In this document: positions 21,762-34,135 of the stretch, one piece after another
How the letters are laid out: each line of letters begins with the position of its first letter
Numbering within the stretch: position 1 is the stretch's first letter
Assembly: GCA_032622095.1 (NCBI GenBank)
Contig: CP136062.1
Span: 227,988,578-228,052,577, forward strand
Direction: 5' to 3'
Length of the DNA: 64,000 nt
Origin: Siphonodentalium dalli
Taxonomy: Eukaryota; Mollusca; Scaphopoda; Gadilida; Siphonodentaliidae
Made by a program: the position numbers and the translations under genes
Notes under the pieces: model-generated
Seen by the model: only the letters and a program-made list of their open reading frames with translations
Database searches by the model: none
Told to the model about the DNA's origin: nothing

Positions 21762-24700
21762 TATGAATTACAGCCCCCAAATTAGCTGGTACTATATATG
21801 AAATGACAGCCCTCAATTAGCTGGTACTATATATGAAATGACAGCCCTCAATTAGCTGGTACTATATATAAAATTACAGCCCTCTATATATGAAATTACA
21901 GCCCTCAATTAGCTGATACTATATATAAAATTACAGCCCTCAATTAGCTGGTACTATATAATAAATTACAGCCCTCAATTAGCTGGTACTATATAATAAA
22001 TTACAGCCCTCAATTAGCTGGTACTATATATAAAAATACAGCCCTCAATTAGCTGGTACTATATATAAAATTACAGCCCTCAATTAGCTGGTACTATATA
22101 TAAAACTACAGCCCTCAATTAGCTGGTACTATATAATAAATTACAGCCCTCAATTAGCTGGTACTATATATGAAATCACAGCCCTCAATTAGCTGGTACT
22201 ATATATACAATTACAGCCCTCAATTAGCTGGTACTATATATAAAATTACAGCCCTCAATTAGCTGGTACTATATATAAAAATACAGTCCTCAATTAGCTG
22301 GTACTACATATAAAATTACAGCGATCCATTAGCTGGTACTATATATAATAATTTACAGCACTCAATTAGCTGGTACTATATATACAATTACAGCCCTCAA
22401 TTAGCTGGTACTATATATAAAATTACAGCCCTCCATTAGCTGGTACTATATATATAAAAATACAGTCCTCAATTAGCTGGTACTATATATAAAATTACAG
22501 CCCTCCATTAGCTAGTACTAAATAATAAATTACAGCCCTCAATTAGCTGGTACTATATAATAAATTACAGCCCTCAATTAGCTGGTACTATATATAAAAT
22601 TACAGCCCTCAATCAGCTGGTACTATATATAAAAATACAGCCCTCAATTAGCTGGTACTATATATAAAAATACAGCCATCAATTAGCTGGTACTATATAT
22701 AAAAATACAGCCCTCAATTAGCTGGTACTATATAATAAATTACAGCCCTCAATTAGCTGGTACTATATATCAAATTACAGCCCTCAATTAGCTGGTACTA
22801 TATATAAAATTACAGCCCTCAATCAGCTGGTACTATATATAAAAATACAGCCCTCAATTAGCTGGTACTATATATAAAAATACAGCCCTCAATTAGCTGG
22901 TACTATATAATAAATTACAGCCCTCAATTAGCTGGTACTATATATAAAAATACAGTCCTCAATTAGCTGGTACTATATATAAAAATACAGCCCTCAATTA
23001 GCTGGTACTATATATAAAAATACAGTCCTCAATTAGCTGGTACTATATATAAAAATACAGCCCTCAATTAGCTGGTACTATATATAAAAATACAGCCCTC
23101 AATTAGCTGGTACTATACAATAAATTACAGCCCTCAATTAGCTGGTACTATATATAAAAATACAGTCCTCAATTAGCTGGTACTATATATAAAAATACAG
23201 TCCTCAATTAGCTGGTACTATATATAAAACTACAGTCCTCAATTAGCTGGTACTATATATAAAAATACAGTCCTCAATTAGCTGGTACTATATATAAAAA
23301 TACAGTCCTCAATTAGCTGGTACTATATAATAAATTACAGCCCTCAATTAGCTGGTACTATATAATAAATTACAGCCATCAATTAGCTGGTACTATATAA
23401 TAAATTACAGCCATCAATTAGCTGGTACTATATAATAAATTACAGCCATCAATTAGCTGGTACTATATATAAAAATACAGCCCTCAATTAGCTGGTACTA
23501 TATATAAAAATACAGCCCTCAATCAGCTGGTACTATATATAAAAATACAGCCCTCAATTAGCTGGTACTATATATAAAAATACAGTCCCCAATTAGCTGG
23601 TACTATATATAAAAATACAGCCCTCAATTAGCTGGTACTATATATAAAATTACAGCCCTCAATTAGCTGGTACTATACAATAAATTACAGCCCTCAATTA
23701 GCTGGTACTATATAATAAATTACAGCCCTCAATTAGCTGGTACTATATATAAAAATACAGTCCTCAATTAGCTGGTACTATATATAAAATTACAGCCCTC
23801 AATTAGCTGGTACTATATATAAAAATACAGCCCTCAATTAGCTGGTACTATATATAAAAATACAGCCCTCAATCAGCTGGTACTATATATAAAAATACAG
23901 TCCTCAATTAGCTGGTACTATATAATAAATTACAGCCCTCAATTAGCTGGTACTATATATAAAATTACAGCCCTCAATTAGCTGGTACTATATATAAAAT
24001 TACAGCCCTCAATTAGTAGCTGGTACTATATATAAAATTACAGCCCTCAATTAGCTGGGACTATATAAAATGACAGCCCTCAATTAGCTGGTACTAAATA
24101 TGAAATTACAGCCCTCAATTAGTAGCTGGTACTATATATAAAATTACAGCCCTCAATTAGCTGGTACTAAATATGAAATTACAGCCCTCAATTAGCTGGT
24201 ACTAAATATGAAATTACAGCCCTCAATTAGCTGGTACTATATAATAAATTACAGCCCTCAATTAGCTGGTACTATATAATAAATTACAGCCCTCAATTAG
24301 CTGGTACTATATATAAAATTACAGGCCTCAATTAGTAGCTGGTACTATATAATAATTTACAGCCCCCAATTAGCTGGTACTATATAATAATTTACAGCCC
24401 CCAATTAGCTGGTACTATATATAAAATTACAGCCCTCAATTAGCTGGTACTAAATAATAAATTACAGCCCTAAATTAGCTGGTACTAAATAATAAATTAC
24501 AGCCCTCAATTAGCTGGTACTATGTAATAAATTACAGCCCTCAATTAGCTGGTACTAAATAATAATTTACAGCCCTCAATTAGCTGGTGCTATATATAAA
24601 ATTACAGCCCTCAATTAGCTGGTACTATTTATAAAATTACAGCCCTCAATTAGCTGGTACTATATATAAAATTACAGCCCTCAATTAGCTGGTACTATAT

Positions 24701-24810
24701 ATAAAATTACAGCCCTCAATTAGCTGGTACTATATAATAAATTACAGCCCTCAATTAGCTGGTACTATATAATAAATTACAGCCCTCAATTAGCTGGTAC
24801 TAAATATGAA
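21762..24810. repeat. 35-bp minisatellite, about 87 copies, in intron 2
   Basis: The unit is ATTACAGCCCTCAATTAGCT plus GGTACTATATATAAA. Two main variants (TATATAAAAATACAG and TATAATAAATTACAG) keep the 35-bp length. Units near the edges are more variable (AATTAGTAGCTGG insertions near 24013, 24121 and 24333; GAAATGACAG at the left). It starts about 155 bp after exon 2. Confidence 0.97.
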
Positions 24811-25145
24811 CATTCCATTATAGCCACTTGATTGTAGTTTTGATAAGATGTTTTATTCACGTTTGCACAATTGTTAAACTACAACAAAGCATCACCAGGA
24901 TTGGCTGTATTCTATCACTCGTCTGACCTAATTATCATGTTCGGGTAAATATACTACAATCGAATACATTGCTGATATATTTATGCATTGTTGTCACTCT
25001 TGGTAACGGTGACATCTAGAAACTCTTGGTATTAGGACCGACAGTTTCTCTGGCATCTAAAATCTCGAAACGTATCCCAAGAAACTGGTAGATCGAACTG
25101 TTCGAAGAGGGCAGTCATCTAGGCTAAATTTTCACGAATTTAATA

Positions 25146-25588
25146 TTAAAGGTACTCAATCCGATCAGACGCTCCTAATTTACTATTTCTTTGGTTTCGG
25201 GGGTAAAACATATTTGATTCGAGTCGAGGAACCCACCCATCAAAGTTCAGAGTGATTAGATATCGATGTTTGAAGTTTGCGATTTATATTGTTTGTGGGA
25301 CAGTTCTTGTCGGTCAAACGGACGGTCTTGCAGATAAAGATGGATAACTCTAAAATCAAGTGGTTATTATTACCACTTGATTTTAGAGTTATCCATCTTT
25401 ATCTACAAGACCGTCCGTTTGACCGACAAGTTCTGTCCTACAAACAAAAGAAATCGAAAACATCGATATTTAATCAATCTGAGCTTTGATGGGTAGGGTG
25501 GGTTCCTCGACTAGAATCAAATATTTTTTACCCCCGAAGCCAAAGAAATAGTGATTTAGGAGCGTCTGATCGGATTGAGTACCTTTAA
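25146..25588. mobile_element. MITE family M1, copy c: full-length palindrome
   Basis: It is bounded by TTAAAGGTACTCAATCCGAT and ATCGGATTGAGTACCTTTAA. Unlike other M1 copies, the right half is the inverse of the left half throughout: TTCGAGTCGAGG/CCTCGACTAGAA, CGGTCAAACGGACGGTCTTG/ CAAGACCGTCCGTTTGACCG, with centre CCACTTGATTTTAGAGTTAT. The central loop is only a few bases. Confidence 0.92.
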
Positions 25589-25857
25589 GAATCCTGACCC
25601 TCGAATATCTAGCTAATTAACATGTGCACCCACGCTGTGCGTTTACTGTCTTGTGTGTTTATATTAACTATGTCAGCCACCAAACAACAACACCTCTTTA
25701 TTTCGAACAAAAAGGTCAGTCCGAAGAGTGTTCGGTTTGGAGAGGTTTTTCTGTTCTGTGCAAATTTTATTTCGCAGAATTGACGACTACGAATCCATTT
25801 GTGAGTAAATAGTGTCGTTCAAACATCTTATCACTCGTTATGTTATGTTTGTTGTGG

Positions 25858-26342
25858 TTAGTTTGTACTTAAATTCACCGAATAATTTTGTTATAGTGCC
25901 TTGATATACGGTTTTAATAACAATCTATGCCATAAAATATGATTAAAATACTATAATTCATCACCATTTGAAATGACTGTGTCTCAGAAGGGGCCCATAG
26001 ATTAATATAAAATAGCTGTAATCATAAAATCATTTCACCCGTTATGGCTCCCAGAATGGAACAGAATTCAAACTATAGTTTCATTTTCATTGGAAGGGGA
26101 ATAACTGTATATATATAAATATATAGAGTTATTCCCCTTCCATTGAACATGATAGACGTTGTGCAGAAACTTGAGCTTAGAACTGACATCGATTTCTCAA
26201 CAAAAACAACCTGTTCACAGTTTATTACATCGAATAAGTTGAAAATACAATGTTTTAGAGCTTCCTCTTTCAAATGGTATATAATATGGCATCTATTTTA
26301 GTTAATGTGATATGGGGGTTCGACAATTAAGTGGGCCTTTAA
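25858..26342. mobile_element. TTAA-ended element, family M6 (TTAAGTGGGCCTTTAA), copy a
   Basis: The right end ATTAAGTGGGCCTTTAA is intact and the left is decayed (TTAGTTTGTACTTAAATTCA). Shared interior with copy b at 49.6 kb: GTGCCTTGATATACGGTTTT, GATTAAAATACTA, and a central hairpin with arms TTGGAAGGGGAATAACT/ AGTTATTCCCCTTCCA. It contains one monomer of the sequence expanded in copy b. Confidence 0.82.
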
Positions 26343-26621
26343 TTGTTGTGTTATCAGGTAATCTGTTGTATGCTCAATGATTACACGCAAACCTCACGTG
26401 TCCATGGTTGGCTTCTTGAATTCGTTATCGAAACTACGGATATGGCAAAACAACAACTGATATAAAGAACACACCTCCTAATGACGTTGTACCATGTTCT
26501 TTATTCTTATCTGACGTAGTTCAAAGGTGTCAACAGTCTACTATTGACAATACCAGATTAAATAAATAGTAATAAGTCATGGTGATTCTAACAGTATGCA
26601 GAACGTTTCGTGTGTCATATT

Positions 26622-27032
26622 AGAGACCTTTCGCAAAAATCACGGATACGATAACGGATATGGAAATATCCTGCCAGTATACGGCCAAAATTCGATCTTT
26701 ACGCACGGGGGTTCTTATGTGAGACGAAATATACCCCTCGCAGTTTAATTATATGCAGATGTGTCAAGAATGTGCCATCGGTCCTGTCCCCGGTCCTGCT
26801 TGGGGACGCTCTACCATTATCCGTGTTTGTGTATTACGCACGGATAAGAACATGGGATCAGAAAAAGACACTCATATTATAACATTTTCCATAAAATAGA
26901 TGTGTAACTGAATATAGTCGGGCACATGCCGTCTCACCAATTAGTATCGCAGGTAAATTGTGATGGTGTCAATTTTGCTAGGACAATATATCCTATCCGT
27001 AATCGTAATAGTGATTTTTGCGAAAGGTCTCT
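26622..27032. mobile_element. 410-bp TIR element
   Basis: AGAGACCTTTCGCAAAAATC at the left and GATTTTTGCGAAAGGTCTCT at the right. Inner inverted segments include TACGCACGG / CCGTGCGTAA-like and GGATACGATAACGGATA against TATCCTATCCGTAATCG. No coding potential. Confidence 0.82.
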
Positions 27033-27194
27033 ATTATATGCGCCCGTGCAGATATTAAGGGTCAGACGCACGTTTTGTCAAAGGTTCCTGGTATTTCAAA
27101 ATGGATTCATGTCATGCATGTTGATAAATGAAAAGTTAAGTTCTGGGTCATGGGTTCATATTAATAAACATGTTAAAGCTGACCACCATATCTC

Positions 27195-27497
27195 TTAAAT
27201 GGGAACTGTACACTAAATCTGGCCATTTATGGGACCATTTCCTATTATACTCAACATATTAATGTACGCAACAAATGAATGAATTTGAGCCATGGATTAG
27301 TGCAAAATACACACATGTGCTTGTTTGATGATGTAATGGAAAATGGAAATTATATATGCCATCAACGTCGTTTTTCGGTTGATCTATGAGCCTATAGACC
27401 GATCAGTAGACGAATAAAACACTGTATAATTCCGCGAATGAGTATAAAATGAGATTGTCTCATAAATGGCCGGATTTAGTGTACAGTCCCCCTTTAA
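27195..27497. mobile_element. TTAA-ended TIR element, family M5 (ACACTAAATCTGGCCATTTA), copy a
   Basis: TTAAATGGGAACTGTACACTAAATC to GATTTAGTGTACAGTCCCCCTTTAA, with inner CATTTATGGGACCAT mirrored by TCATAAATGGCC. Related to the element at 30366-30709. Confidence 0.83.
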
Positions 27498-28048
27498 CAC
27501 TGTGGCCTAATTCCATACAGTTGATTGCCCCCTGTCTGAGTAGACCACAATATATATCGGCATTTGTTTTCATTGGGCTGGTATATTTGTGACTGCTATG
27601 GCATTCTCAACATTATGATCCAAATGAAGCCTCCACCCATAGAGCCAAGACAGTGAGCCATTTTGGTGATTGGAGTGTTGTGTGAAATTATTAATTATAC
27701 TAGCCGTTCTTGGTACCGAAAGGGACAAAAACGAAAATAGTATAATCAACCTCTCAAATGTATTAAAATCCATTTTTGTTGTCTCTTAATAATTTCTATA
27801 TTAATAATTATTAATATATTATTATTATATTAAGAATAGATTCTATTATTATACAATGATGAAATGCGAAATTCAAGAATTTTCGCCAGATGGATCCAGA
27901 GCAATTTTTCGTTGAAAATCTCTGGCAATTTCTGGCTGGTTATATGCAAAAACGTGCGTTTCCCCCTTAAGTGTACATTCATACACAGATAAGTTTGCAC
28001 CGTATGTTTTGCAGGCATTTCTTCACACAAAACTATATGGTGCCATAA

Positions 28049-28438
28049 TTAACCCTTTACCCAACAAACCGGCCAAATAAAGCTGCAACAGCCTAAATTA
28101 TCTTGGGTCTGTCTCAATAAAACCATACAAATATGGATATCATTGGAACCGGCTCATTGACCACATTGTGATGGTTACAGTTATGCCCTGTGCCAATGCA
28201 TTCTCTTATATATGCGAGTCGACCATAGGTCGCCTTGCATATATAAGAGAATGCATTGGCCTAAACAAAATCTTTTTTTAACACTTTTTACCATTTTTTC
28301 TTACATTCTTTAACAATTTTATAATTTTTAATGTGTTAAGCCAATGCATTCTCTTATATATGCGAGGCGACCTGTGGTCGACTCGCATATATAAGAGAAT
28401 GCATTGGTACAGGGCCGTTCTGTTGGGTAAAGGGTTAA
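28049..28438 (+). mobile_element. Double-hairpin MITE, family M3, copy e
   Basis: TTAACCCTTTACCCAACA to TGTTGGGTAAAGGGTTAA. Forward orientation, two hairpins with full T-rich spacer (TTTTTTAACACTTTTTACCA). Located in intron 2. Confidence 0.93.
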
Positions 28439-28617
28439 TAGACACGGCAACATGCATAATACAATGCGTCTAACCGCGGTATGAGAAGTAAAATTGCTGT
28501 AGTTACACCCAATACCATGGGTGTTTACTGCTACGCTGATCTGGTCGTGCCAATGGGGCGATGGGGATATCTCGCAGGACAACAAGTTTCGGGTTTCACG
28601 AGAATTTTAGGAAATTG

Positions 28618-29100
28618 TAGTAAGGCGGATCTGGCCGTGTCAGTGGAGCTATATCGATGGGGATATCTCGCAGGACACACATTTCGGGTTTTCGAGGATG
28701 TCTCATTGTTGCAGTATGCATCGTTTATTACCGCGTTAATTGCTTTCGATGTTTAGGTATGAACAAGCATGGCTGTGCCCCTCTTGAAGATTTTATTGCG
28801 GGAACACAATGCATACTAGCTAACAGCTAACTTTGCTGATGACGTATGTCTCAGTTTGATTGTGGAATAAAGGTGGTATCTCGAAGTATCGGGCGTGTAT
28901 TTAATCCGATTAGTAGATTTTTGGTCCGCATTTAGAGGCTTTCTGGTGTGGTGAATGAGAAATCTGCAGTAATAAGCCCTAGTTTTAGTTGAAGGATTAG
29001 TTAGTTTTAACGGAATTCTGAGGCGGTGCATTCATGATACCATTATATTTTATATTATAATTTATATATATGCCCAATAATATGATATTGAGGGCGCTAC
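28618..29100. repeat. Dispersed repeat R1, copy 1 (upstream of exon 3)
   Basis: Contains ATCTGGCCGTGTC, GGGATATCTCGCAGGACA, ATTTCGGGTTTTC, GCGTTAATTG, CGATGTTTAGGTATGAACAA, and further on CTGCAGTAATAAGCC, GAAGGATTAGTTAG and GGAATTCTGAGGCGGTGCATTCATG. All reappear in the same order at 36.5-36.97 kb. No termini recognised. Confidence 0.8.
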
Positions 29101-29668
29101 CATTTCTGACTATGGTTTCACTTGTAATGGTGCTGCTGACAGTTTCCTTCAGTTTCCTTTATATGATCGATTCTTGCGAGATAAGTGCATGCTATTTACA
29201 GGAAAATGGCGACAGCTTCGCTACAGATGGAACTACAGAGTTTTTCCTTCTCACAGATGCATTATTATACACATTATATTGCCGTCTGTATATTGCCGTA
29301 AATTAACAAAAATACCAGGCAAAGTTGAGAGTGGGCAAACTTACCCTAATTTGAGGCCCGGGTACCACCACTGTTTCCCTATATATATATGATCGTGTGT
29401 TCGGCCACCGTGCATTGTACTTCGTGTTAGGTTTGTGCTTGTGCCACATAGTTTTGAAATAAATGATGCAACAAATGTTCGTCCCGTAAATACCTAGAGG
29501 CTATATACATACACTCATCCGATTGACTGTAGTATAAAGTTTAATCCGAAACATGGTTACGCCGAACGTGACAATGTTACACAGCAACATTGCTTATAAA
29601 TTGTCAATGAACGATTCTTTGATTCAGAAAGTTTCGCTTTTTCATTGTTTATAACTTTCGATTTCCAG

Positions 29669-29870
29669 AATCATATCAAGTGGATGCTGTACCCATGACT
29701 CCGCCCCATTCGCTGTTTCCAACAGCAACGTACGGATTGACAGTCTCCCAGTCCGGAATCACTATCACTCAGATAGGGGGTGACGCCCATTACAACTGGC
29801 CGCTTACGTGTCTGAAAAGATTCGATGTTCGAAAGAAGCCGTTTCAGTGTGTGGTCATCGACAGTGGTCC
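29669..29870 (+). CDS. DOK-like adaptor, coding exon 3 (PTB domain, N-terminal half)
   Basis: The acceptor is TTTCGATTTCCAG|A and the donor CC|GTAAGT. The exon supplies two bases of codon 127, residues 128-193, and two bases of codon 194. The peptide runs from SYQVDAVPMTPP through YGLTVSQSGITIT, YNWPLTCLKRFDV and PFQCVVIDSG. ITIT followed by WPLxxLKRF is the signature of the IRS/DOK PTB fold (DOK4/5/6 have WPLxxLRRY at this point). The basic KR pair lies where DOK PTB domains have the Arg residues that bind phosphotyrosine. The exon sits between two related copies of a 0.45-kb dispersed repeat (28.6 and 36.5 kb). Confidence 0.9.
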
Positions 29871-29979
29871 GTAAGTTGCTTGCTGTAAATATGGTCCATA
29901 CAGTACGTAAAGAGTGTGCGATACGAAAAACACTCCACACCGTGGCAACTTTTTGGGACAGTGATTCACGATGACACAC

Positions 29980-30369
29980 TTAACCCTTTACCCAACAAAA
30001 CGGCCAAATAAAGCTTCAACAGCCTAAAATATCTTCGGTCTGTCTCAATAGAACCATACAAATATGGATATCATTGGAACCGGCTCCTTGACCACATTGT
30101 GATAGTTACAGTTATGCCCTGTGCCAATGCATTCTCTTATATATGCGAGTCGACCATAGGTCGCCTCGCATATATAAGAGAATGCATTGGCCTAAAAACA
30201 ATATTTTTTTTAACACTTTTTAGCATTTTTCTTACATTCTTTAACAATTTTATAATTTTTAATGTGTTAAGCCAATGCATTCTCTTATACATGCGTGGCG
30301 ACCTATGGTCGACTCGCATATATAAGAGAATGCATTGGCACAGGGCCGTTCTGTTGGGTAAAGGGTTAA
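29980..30369 (+). mobile_element. Double-hairpin MITE, family M3, copy f
   Basis: Complete, TTAA at both ends, 110 bp after the exon 3 donor. Its right TTAA (30366-30369) is also the left TTAA of the adjacent M5 element. Confidence 0.93.
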
Positions 30370-30709
30370 AGGGTACAATACACTAAATCCGGCCATTTAT
30401 GAGACTATGTCCTTTTATACTCAACAGAATAAATGCAAAAAATAAATGAATTTGAACCATGGATTAGTGCAAAATACACTCTATACGACCGATGCAAATA
30501 ACATGGCAAACTATAATGAACATGAATAAATGGCTCGAGTCATAAATTCATTTTCATTATTACCATGTTGTTTGCATCGTTCATAGAGCACATGAGTGTA
30601 TATGTACTAATTCGTGGCTCAAATTCATTCATTTGTTGCATATCTTCTGTTGAGTATAAAAGGAGATGGTCCCATAAATGACCGGATTTAGTGTACGGTA
30701 CCCTTTTAA
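30366..30709. mobile_element. TTAA-ended TIR element, family M5, copy b
   Basis: TTAAAGGGTACAATACACTAAATCC to GGATTTAGTGTACGGTACCCTTTTAA. The interior pairs (GAATTTGAACCATGGATTAG / CTAATTCGTGGCTCAAATTC; ATGCAAATAACATGG / CCATGTTGTTTGCAT), so almost the entire 344 bp folds back. Confidence 0.87.
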
Positions 30710-30870
30710 CACCGAAAGCTCGTGTGGCCAGATGAAGCGAGCCTATATATCATTTAAAGTTTGTACAAATCAATGCAAGATAATTATCAATATTTAGTTA
30801 ATACAGTGTTATAAAATAAATCGATATGACGTATTATGACTAATAATACTTAGTATTTGTCGGTGTTTTG

Positions 30871-31030
30871 TGGTGATTCTCAGTGGTTCGCGGTGATTCT
30901 CAGTGGTTCGCGGTGATTCTCAGTGGTTCGCGGTGATTCTCAGTGGTTCGCGGTGATTCTCAGTGGTTCGTGGCGATTCTCAATGGTCTCCGGTGATTCT
31001 CAGTGCATGGTTCGTGGCGATTCTCAGTGT
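30871..31030. repeat. 20-bp tandem repeat, about seven copies
   Basis: The unit GTGGTTCGCGGTGATTCTCA is perfect for the first copies, then decays (CGTGGCGATTCTCAATGGTC; CAGTGCATGGTTCGTGGCGA). Confidence 0.93.
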
Positions 31031-31261
31031 ATGGTTTTCTGTTATTAATCCGCCCCACGACTGTTCACTCTGGATCGCGGCGAATCTTCATGGTCCACAG
31101 TGGGATTATTGGGGTCCCCGCGGTGTTGAGCGTTTTGCTTAATGCACATTCTGTATGTACTACAGTTGTCAAGTATATATAACATGGTGTTTGGAATGGA
31201 TATAGTCTAAACTTAGTATATGGACCCAAGTAACCCTTTCATGATGTTTATTACGGGAGTT

Positions 31262-31790
31262 GCGCTGGTGCAGCATTGAAGATCATGTGCCAGTGCATTC
31301 TCTTATATTTTAGAGCCTCTCATATATAAGAGAATATACTGGCTGACGAGGTCAAGGTAAATATTATTTTGCCAATGTATTCTCTTATATATGCGAGGCT
31401 TTCTAATGCGTTGGCAGAGTTTTCGCAAAATTTCAGGAAGTTCCAGTCATGCAATACATATATAAGATAATGCACTGGCTTACAAAGTCCATGATAGGTG
31501 TCGTGCTGGTACAGCATTAAAGGTCTTGTGCTAGTGCATTCGATTATATATCCGAGTCTCCCATGCATATAGGAAGCCTCTCATATATAAGATAATGCAC
31601 TGGCTTACAAAGTCCATGATAGATGTCGTGCTGGTACAGCATTAAAGGTCTTGTGCTAGTGCATTCGATTATATATCCGAGTCTCCCATGCACATAGGAA
31701 GCATCTCATATATAAGATAATGCACGGTCTTACATTGTCGTGGTAAATAGTGTTAGGCCAAAGTATTCTCTTATATATGCGATGATCCCT
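31262..31790. repeat. Diverged M3-type hairpin relics with a ~126-bp tandem duplication
   Basis: Arms such as TCTCATATATAAGAGAATAT and CTCTTATATATGCGAGG recur with altered loops. The segment CATATATAAGATAATGCACT...GGTACAGCATTAAAGGTCTT is duplicated at about 31456 and 31582. Same older subfamily as at 16.6 kb. Confidence 0.7.
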
Positions 31791-31905
31791 AATGAACACC
31801 CAACACACCAACACTAACTCTTAACCGTGCAAATAAATATCATGCAGAATACTAAACAAAACCATAACGAGAAACAGTACAATTAAGTGACAGTACTATA
31901 ATAAA

Positions 31906-32372
31906 CATATATGACCCGCCATATCAAAACCAGTCGTAAGTCGGGATTTTTTTACCCTGTGCCAATGCATTCTCTTATATATGCGAGTCGACCATAGGTC
32001 GCCTCGCATATATAAGAGAATGCATTGGCCTAACATTTTTTTACAATTTTAATAATTTGTTCTTGTATTCTTTACAATTTTATAATTTCACCCATACAGA
32101 GCCCCAGACAAACATGAGCAGACGACACTCTTCCATATACTTCTATATATGTGTGGGGCTCCCTGCAGGGTAATGGATGTTTTTTTATTTTATGTTCTAA
32201 AAATTGTAAGAAACATTTATTTAAAAAACATGATAAAAAATTGTTAGGTCAATGCATTCTCTTATATATACGAGGCGACCTATGGTCGACTCGCATATAT
32301 AAGAGAATGCATTGGCACAGGGTAAAACAAATCCCGACTTACGACTGGTTTTGATATGGCGGGTCATATATG
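31906..32372. mobile_element. M3-type double-hairpin cassette inside a different TIR
   Basis: Outer ends CATATATGACCCGCCATATC...CGACTTACGACTGG are inverted repeats of ~45 bp with no similarity to the TTAACCCTTTACCC ends. Inside, ACCCTGTGCCAATGCATT begins the first hairpin and ATGCATTGGCACAGGGTA ends the second. Between the hairpins the T-rich spacer is interrupted by ~100 bp (GAGCCCCAGACAAACATGAG). Confidence 0.88.
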
Positions 32373-32490
32373 CAGTCATAAATATTGATGCAGATGAGGA
32401 CTATATAGTCAGCAAAGTATGCATGGCTTATATTGTTTAACTCTAACTCTAACTGTTGGAATGTATGATACCCAAATTAAATGACTGTGT

Positions 32491-32640
32491 GACGGAGGGT
32501 GGGTTAATTAAATGCCTTGATGAGGGGGGGGGGGTGGGTTAATTAAATGCCTGGATGAGGGAGGGTGGGTTAATTAAATGCCTGGATGAGGGAGGGTGGG
32601 TTAATTAAATGCCTGGATGAGGGAGGGTAGGTTAATTGCA
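32491..32640. repeat. 31-bp tandem repeat, about four copies
   Basis: The unit GGGTTAATTAAATGCCTGGA plus TGAGGGAGGGT. Related single copies (GCCGGGACGAGGGAGGGTGG) recur at 32782 and 32850. Confidence 0.88.
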
Positions 32641-33292
32641 AATTGTCAAAAGTTGTCAAAACTTACTGTCCTTTGCGAATGGATAGATGTTTGTTCTAAC
32701 TCCGGGGAACTGATCTTTGACGCCGCTGACTCTCCATATAAAGAGGGGGTATTACAGATATTTAACTGTCACTCAAATGAAATGCCGGGACGAGGGAGGG
32801 TGGGATAAAGATATTTAACTGTTCGAATGCATGTCACTCAAATGAAATGCCGGGACGAGGGAGGGTGGGTTAAAAAACTGTATTGCAATTTGTCAAAAGT
32901 TGTAAATAATGTCGCGGAAATCTATTTTATGTGAATTTTTACTCATGCTGCGATTGGCTGATGAAATCTCGTAATTAGCCTGATGCAGACGAGTACATAG
33001 TCTACAAAGCATGCATGATTTATACTGGTTAACTCTGACCTGTCGAATGTATGACATGCAAAGAGCCTGGATGAAGGATGGTTGGTTAATTAATTGCGAA
33101 TTGTCAAAAGTAGTAGCTGATGTCGCGAAAATATGTTTATGTGAATGATTACGCGTGCTGCGGTTGGCTGATGAAATCTTGTAAGTAGCCAATAGCGGTA
33201 CGAGTATACTATAATTTGAATCGTGCACATGCAGGTGGATTCGGATCCGGAACGCTATAAGTACGGAAATAATTAATTATGTCGGTGAAACT

Positions 33293-34135
33293 AGTAGGTT
33301 ATAGTACACCAATTATAAAAAATTATCCCCCTTGATGTGCTGTCACCCACACTCAAGTCAGCATAAAATCACATCTGGCAGCTGAATGCTTGATTATGAT
33401 TGGGATAAAATTAATGCAAAAACCAGGGGGGGGGGGTCGGAAAAAATTGGCAGGCACATATGCTGATTTTTGACTTTCGACCCTTGTTGGGACCCACCCA
33501 CCCCCGCGTCCAATTTTTTTTCCGTTTTTAGCAGTTTTTTTCGACCATTTTTTGACACCCACCCCCCTTTTAACACTATTAGTCATGGATGTTATCATTG
33601 ACATGTAAATAGGAACAAGTCATTTTGGGGTCATTCGGTCAAAAAAAAACATGGCTGCCAGCAGCCATCTTGGATTTCAAAATTCAACCCATTAGCATGG
33701 GCTACAGGCTATACTGTTTGTCTGATCATCATGAAATTTGTCATTTATGTTAATATTGACATATATATGTGTTTTAAGCCAAACTCATTGCAAAAACAGT
33801 CAAAAAGATTTGCAGAAAAAATATTTTTGAGTTGCGGAAAACATTGTTTGTTGGTCCTATCGACCACCCACCCACCCCGGCATACGTGCCCGGAACAAAC
33901 TTTTTTCCACCCCCCCCCCCCCCCTGCAAAAACAAGAAAAAATCAAAGCCACCATGGAAATATTATACCTAGATGAATATTGATACAGAGTGGGTGAAAT
34001 AATTAACCTGGCATTTAATGGGGGTATGTTTGAAAATTTGGTGATGAATTTTTTCTGCGAAATTAGGGCAGTATCAAAAGCGGTAAATTTAAAGGTGGAA
34101 AACCCACACGTACCTATTAATTGTTTTATAGCAAG
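33293..34135. repeat. Dispersed repeat R2, long copy
   Basis: Begins GGTTATAGTACACCAATTAT, includes AAATCACATCTGGCAGCTGA, GGGATAAAATTAATGCAAAA, ATCAAAGCCACCATGGAAAT and GTAAATTTAAAGG(T)GGAAAACCCACACGTACC. It carries G-, C- and A-homopolymer runs. The 87-residue frame at 33990 lies at its end but is not otherwise supported. Confidence 0.75.
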
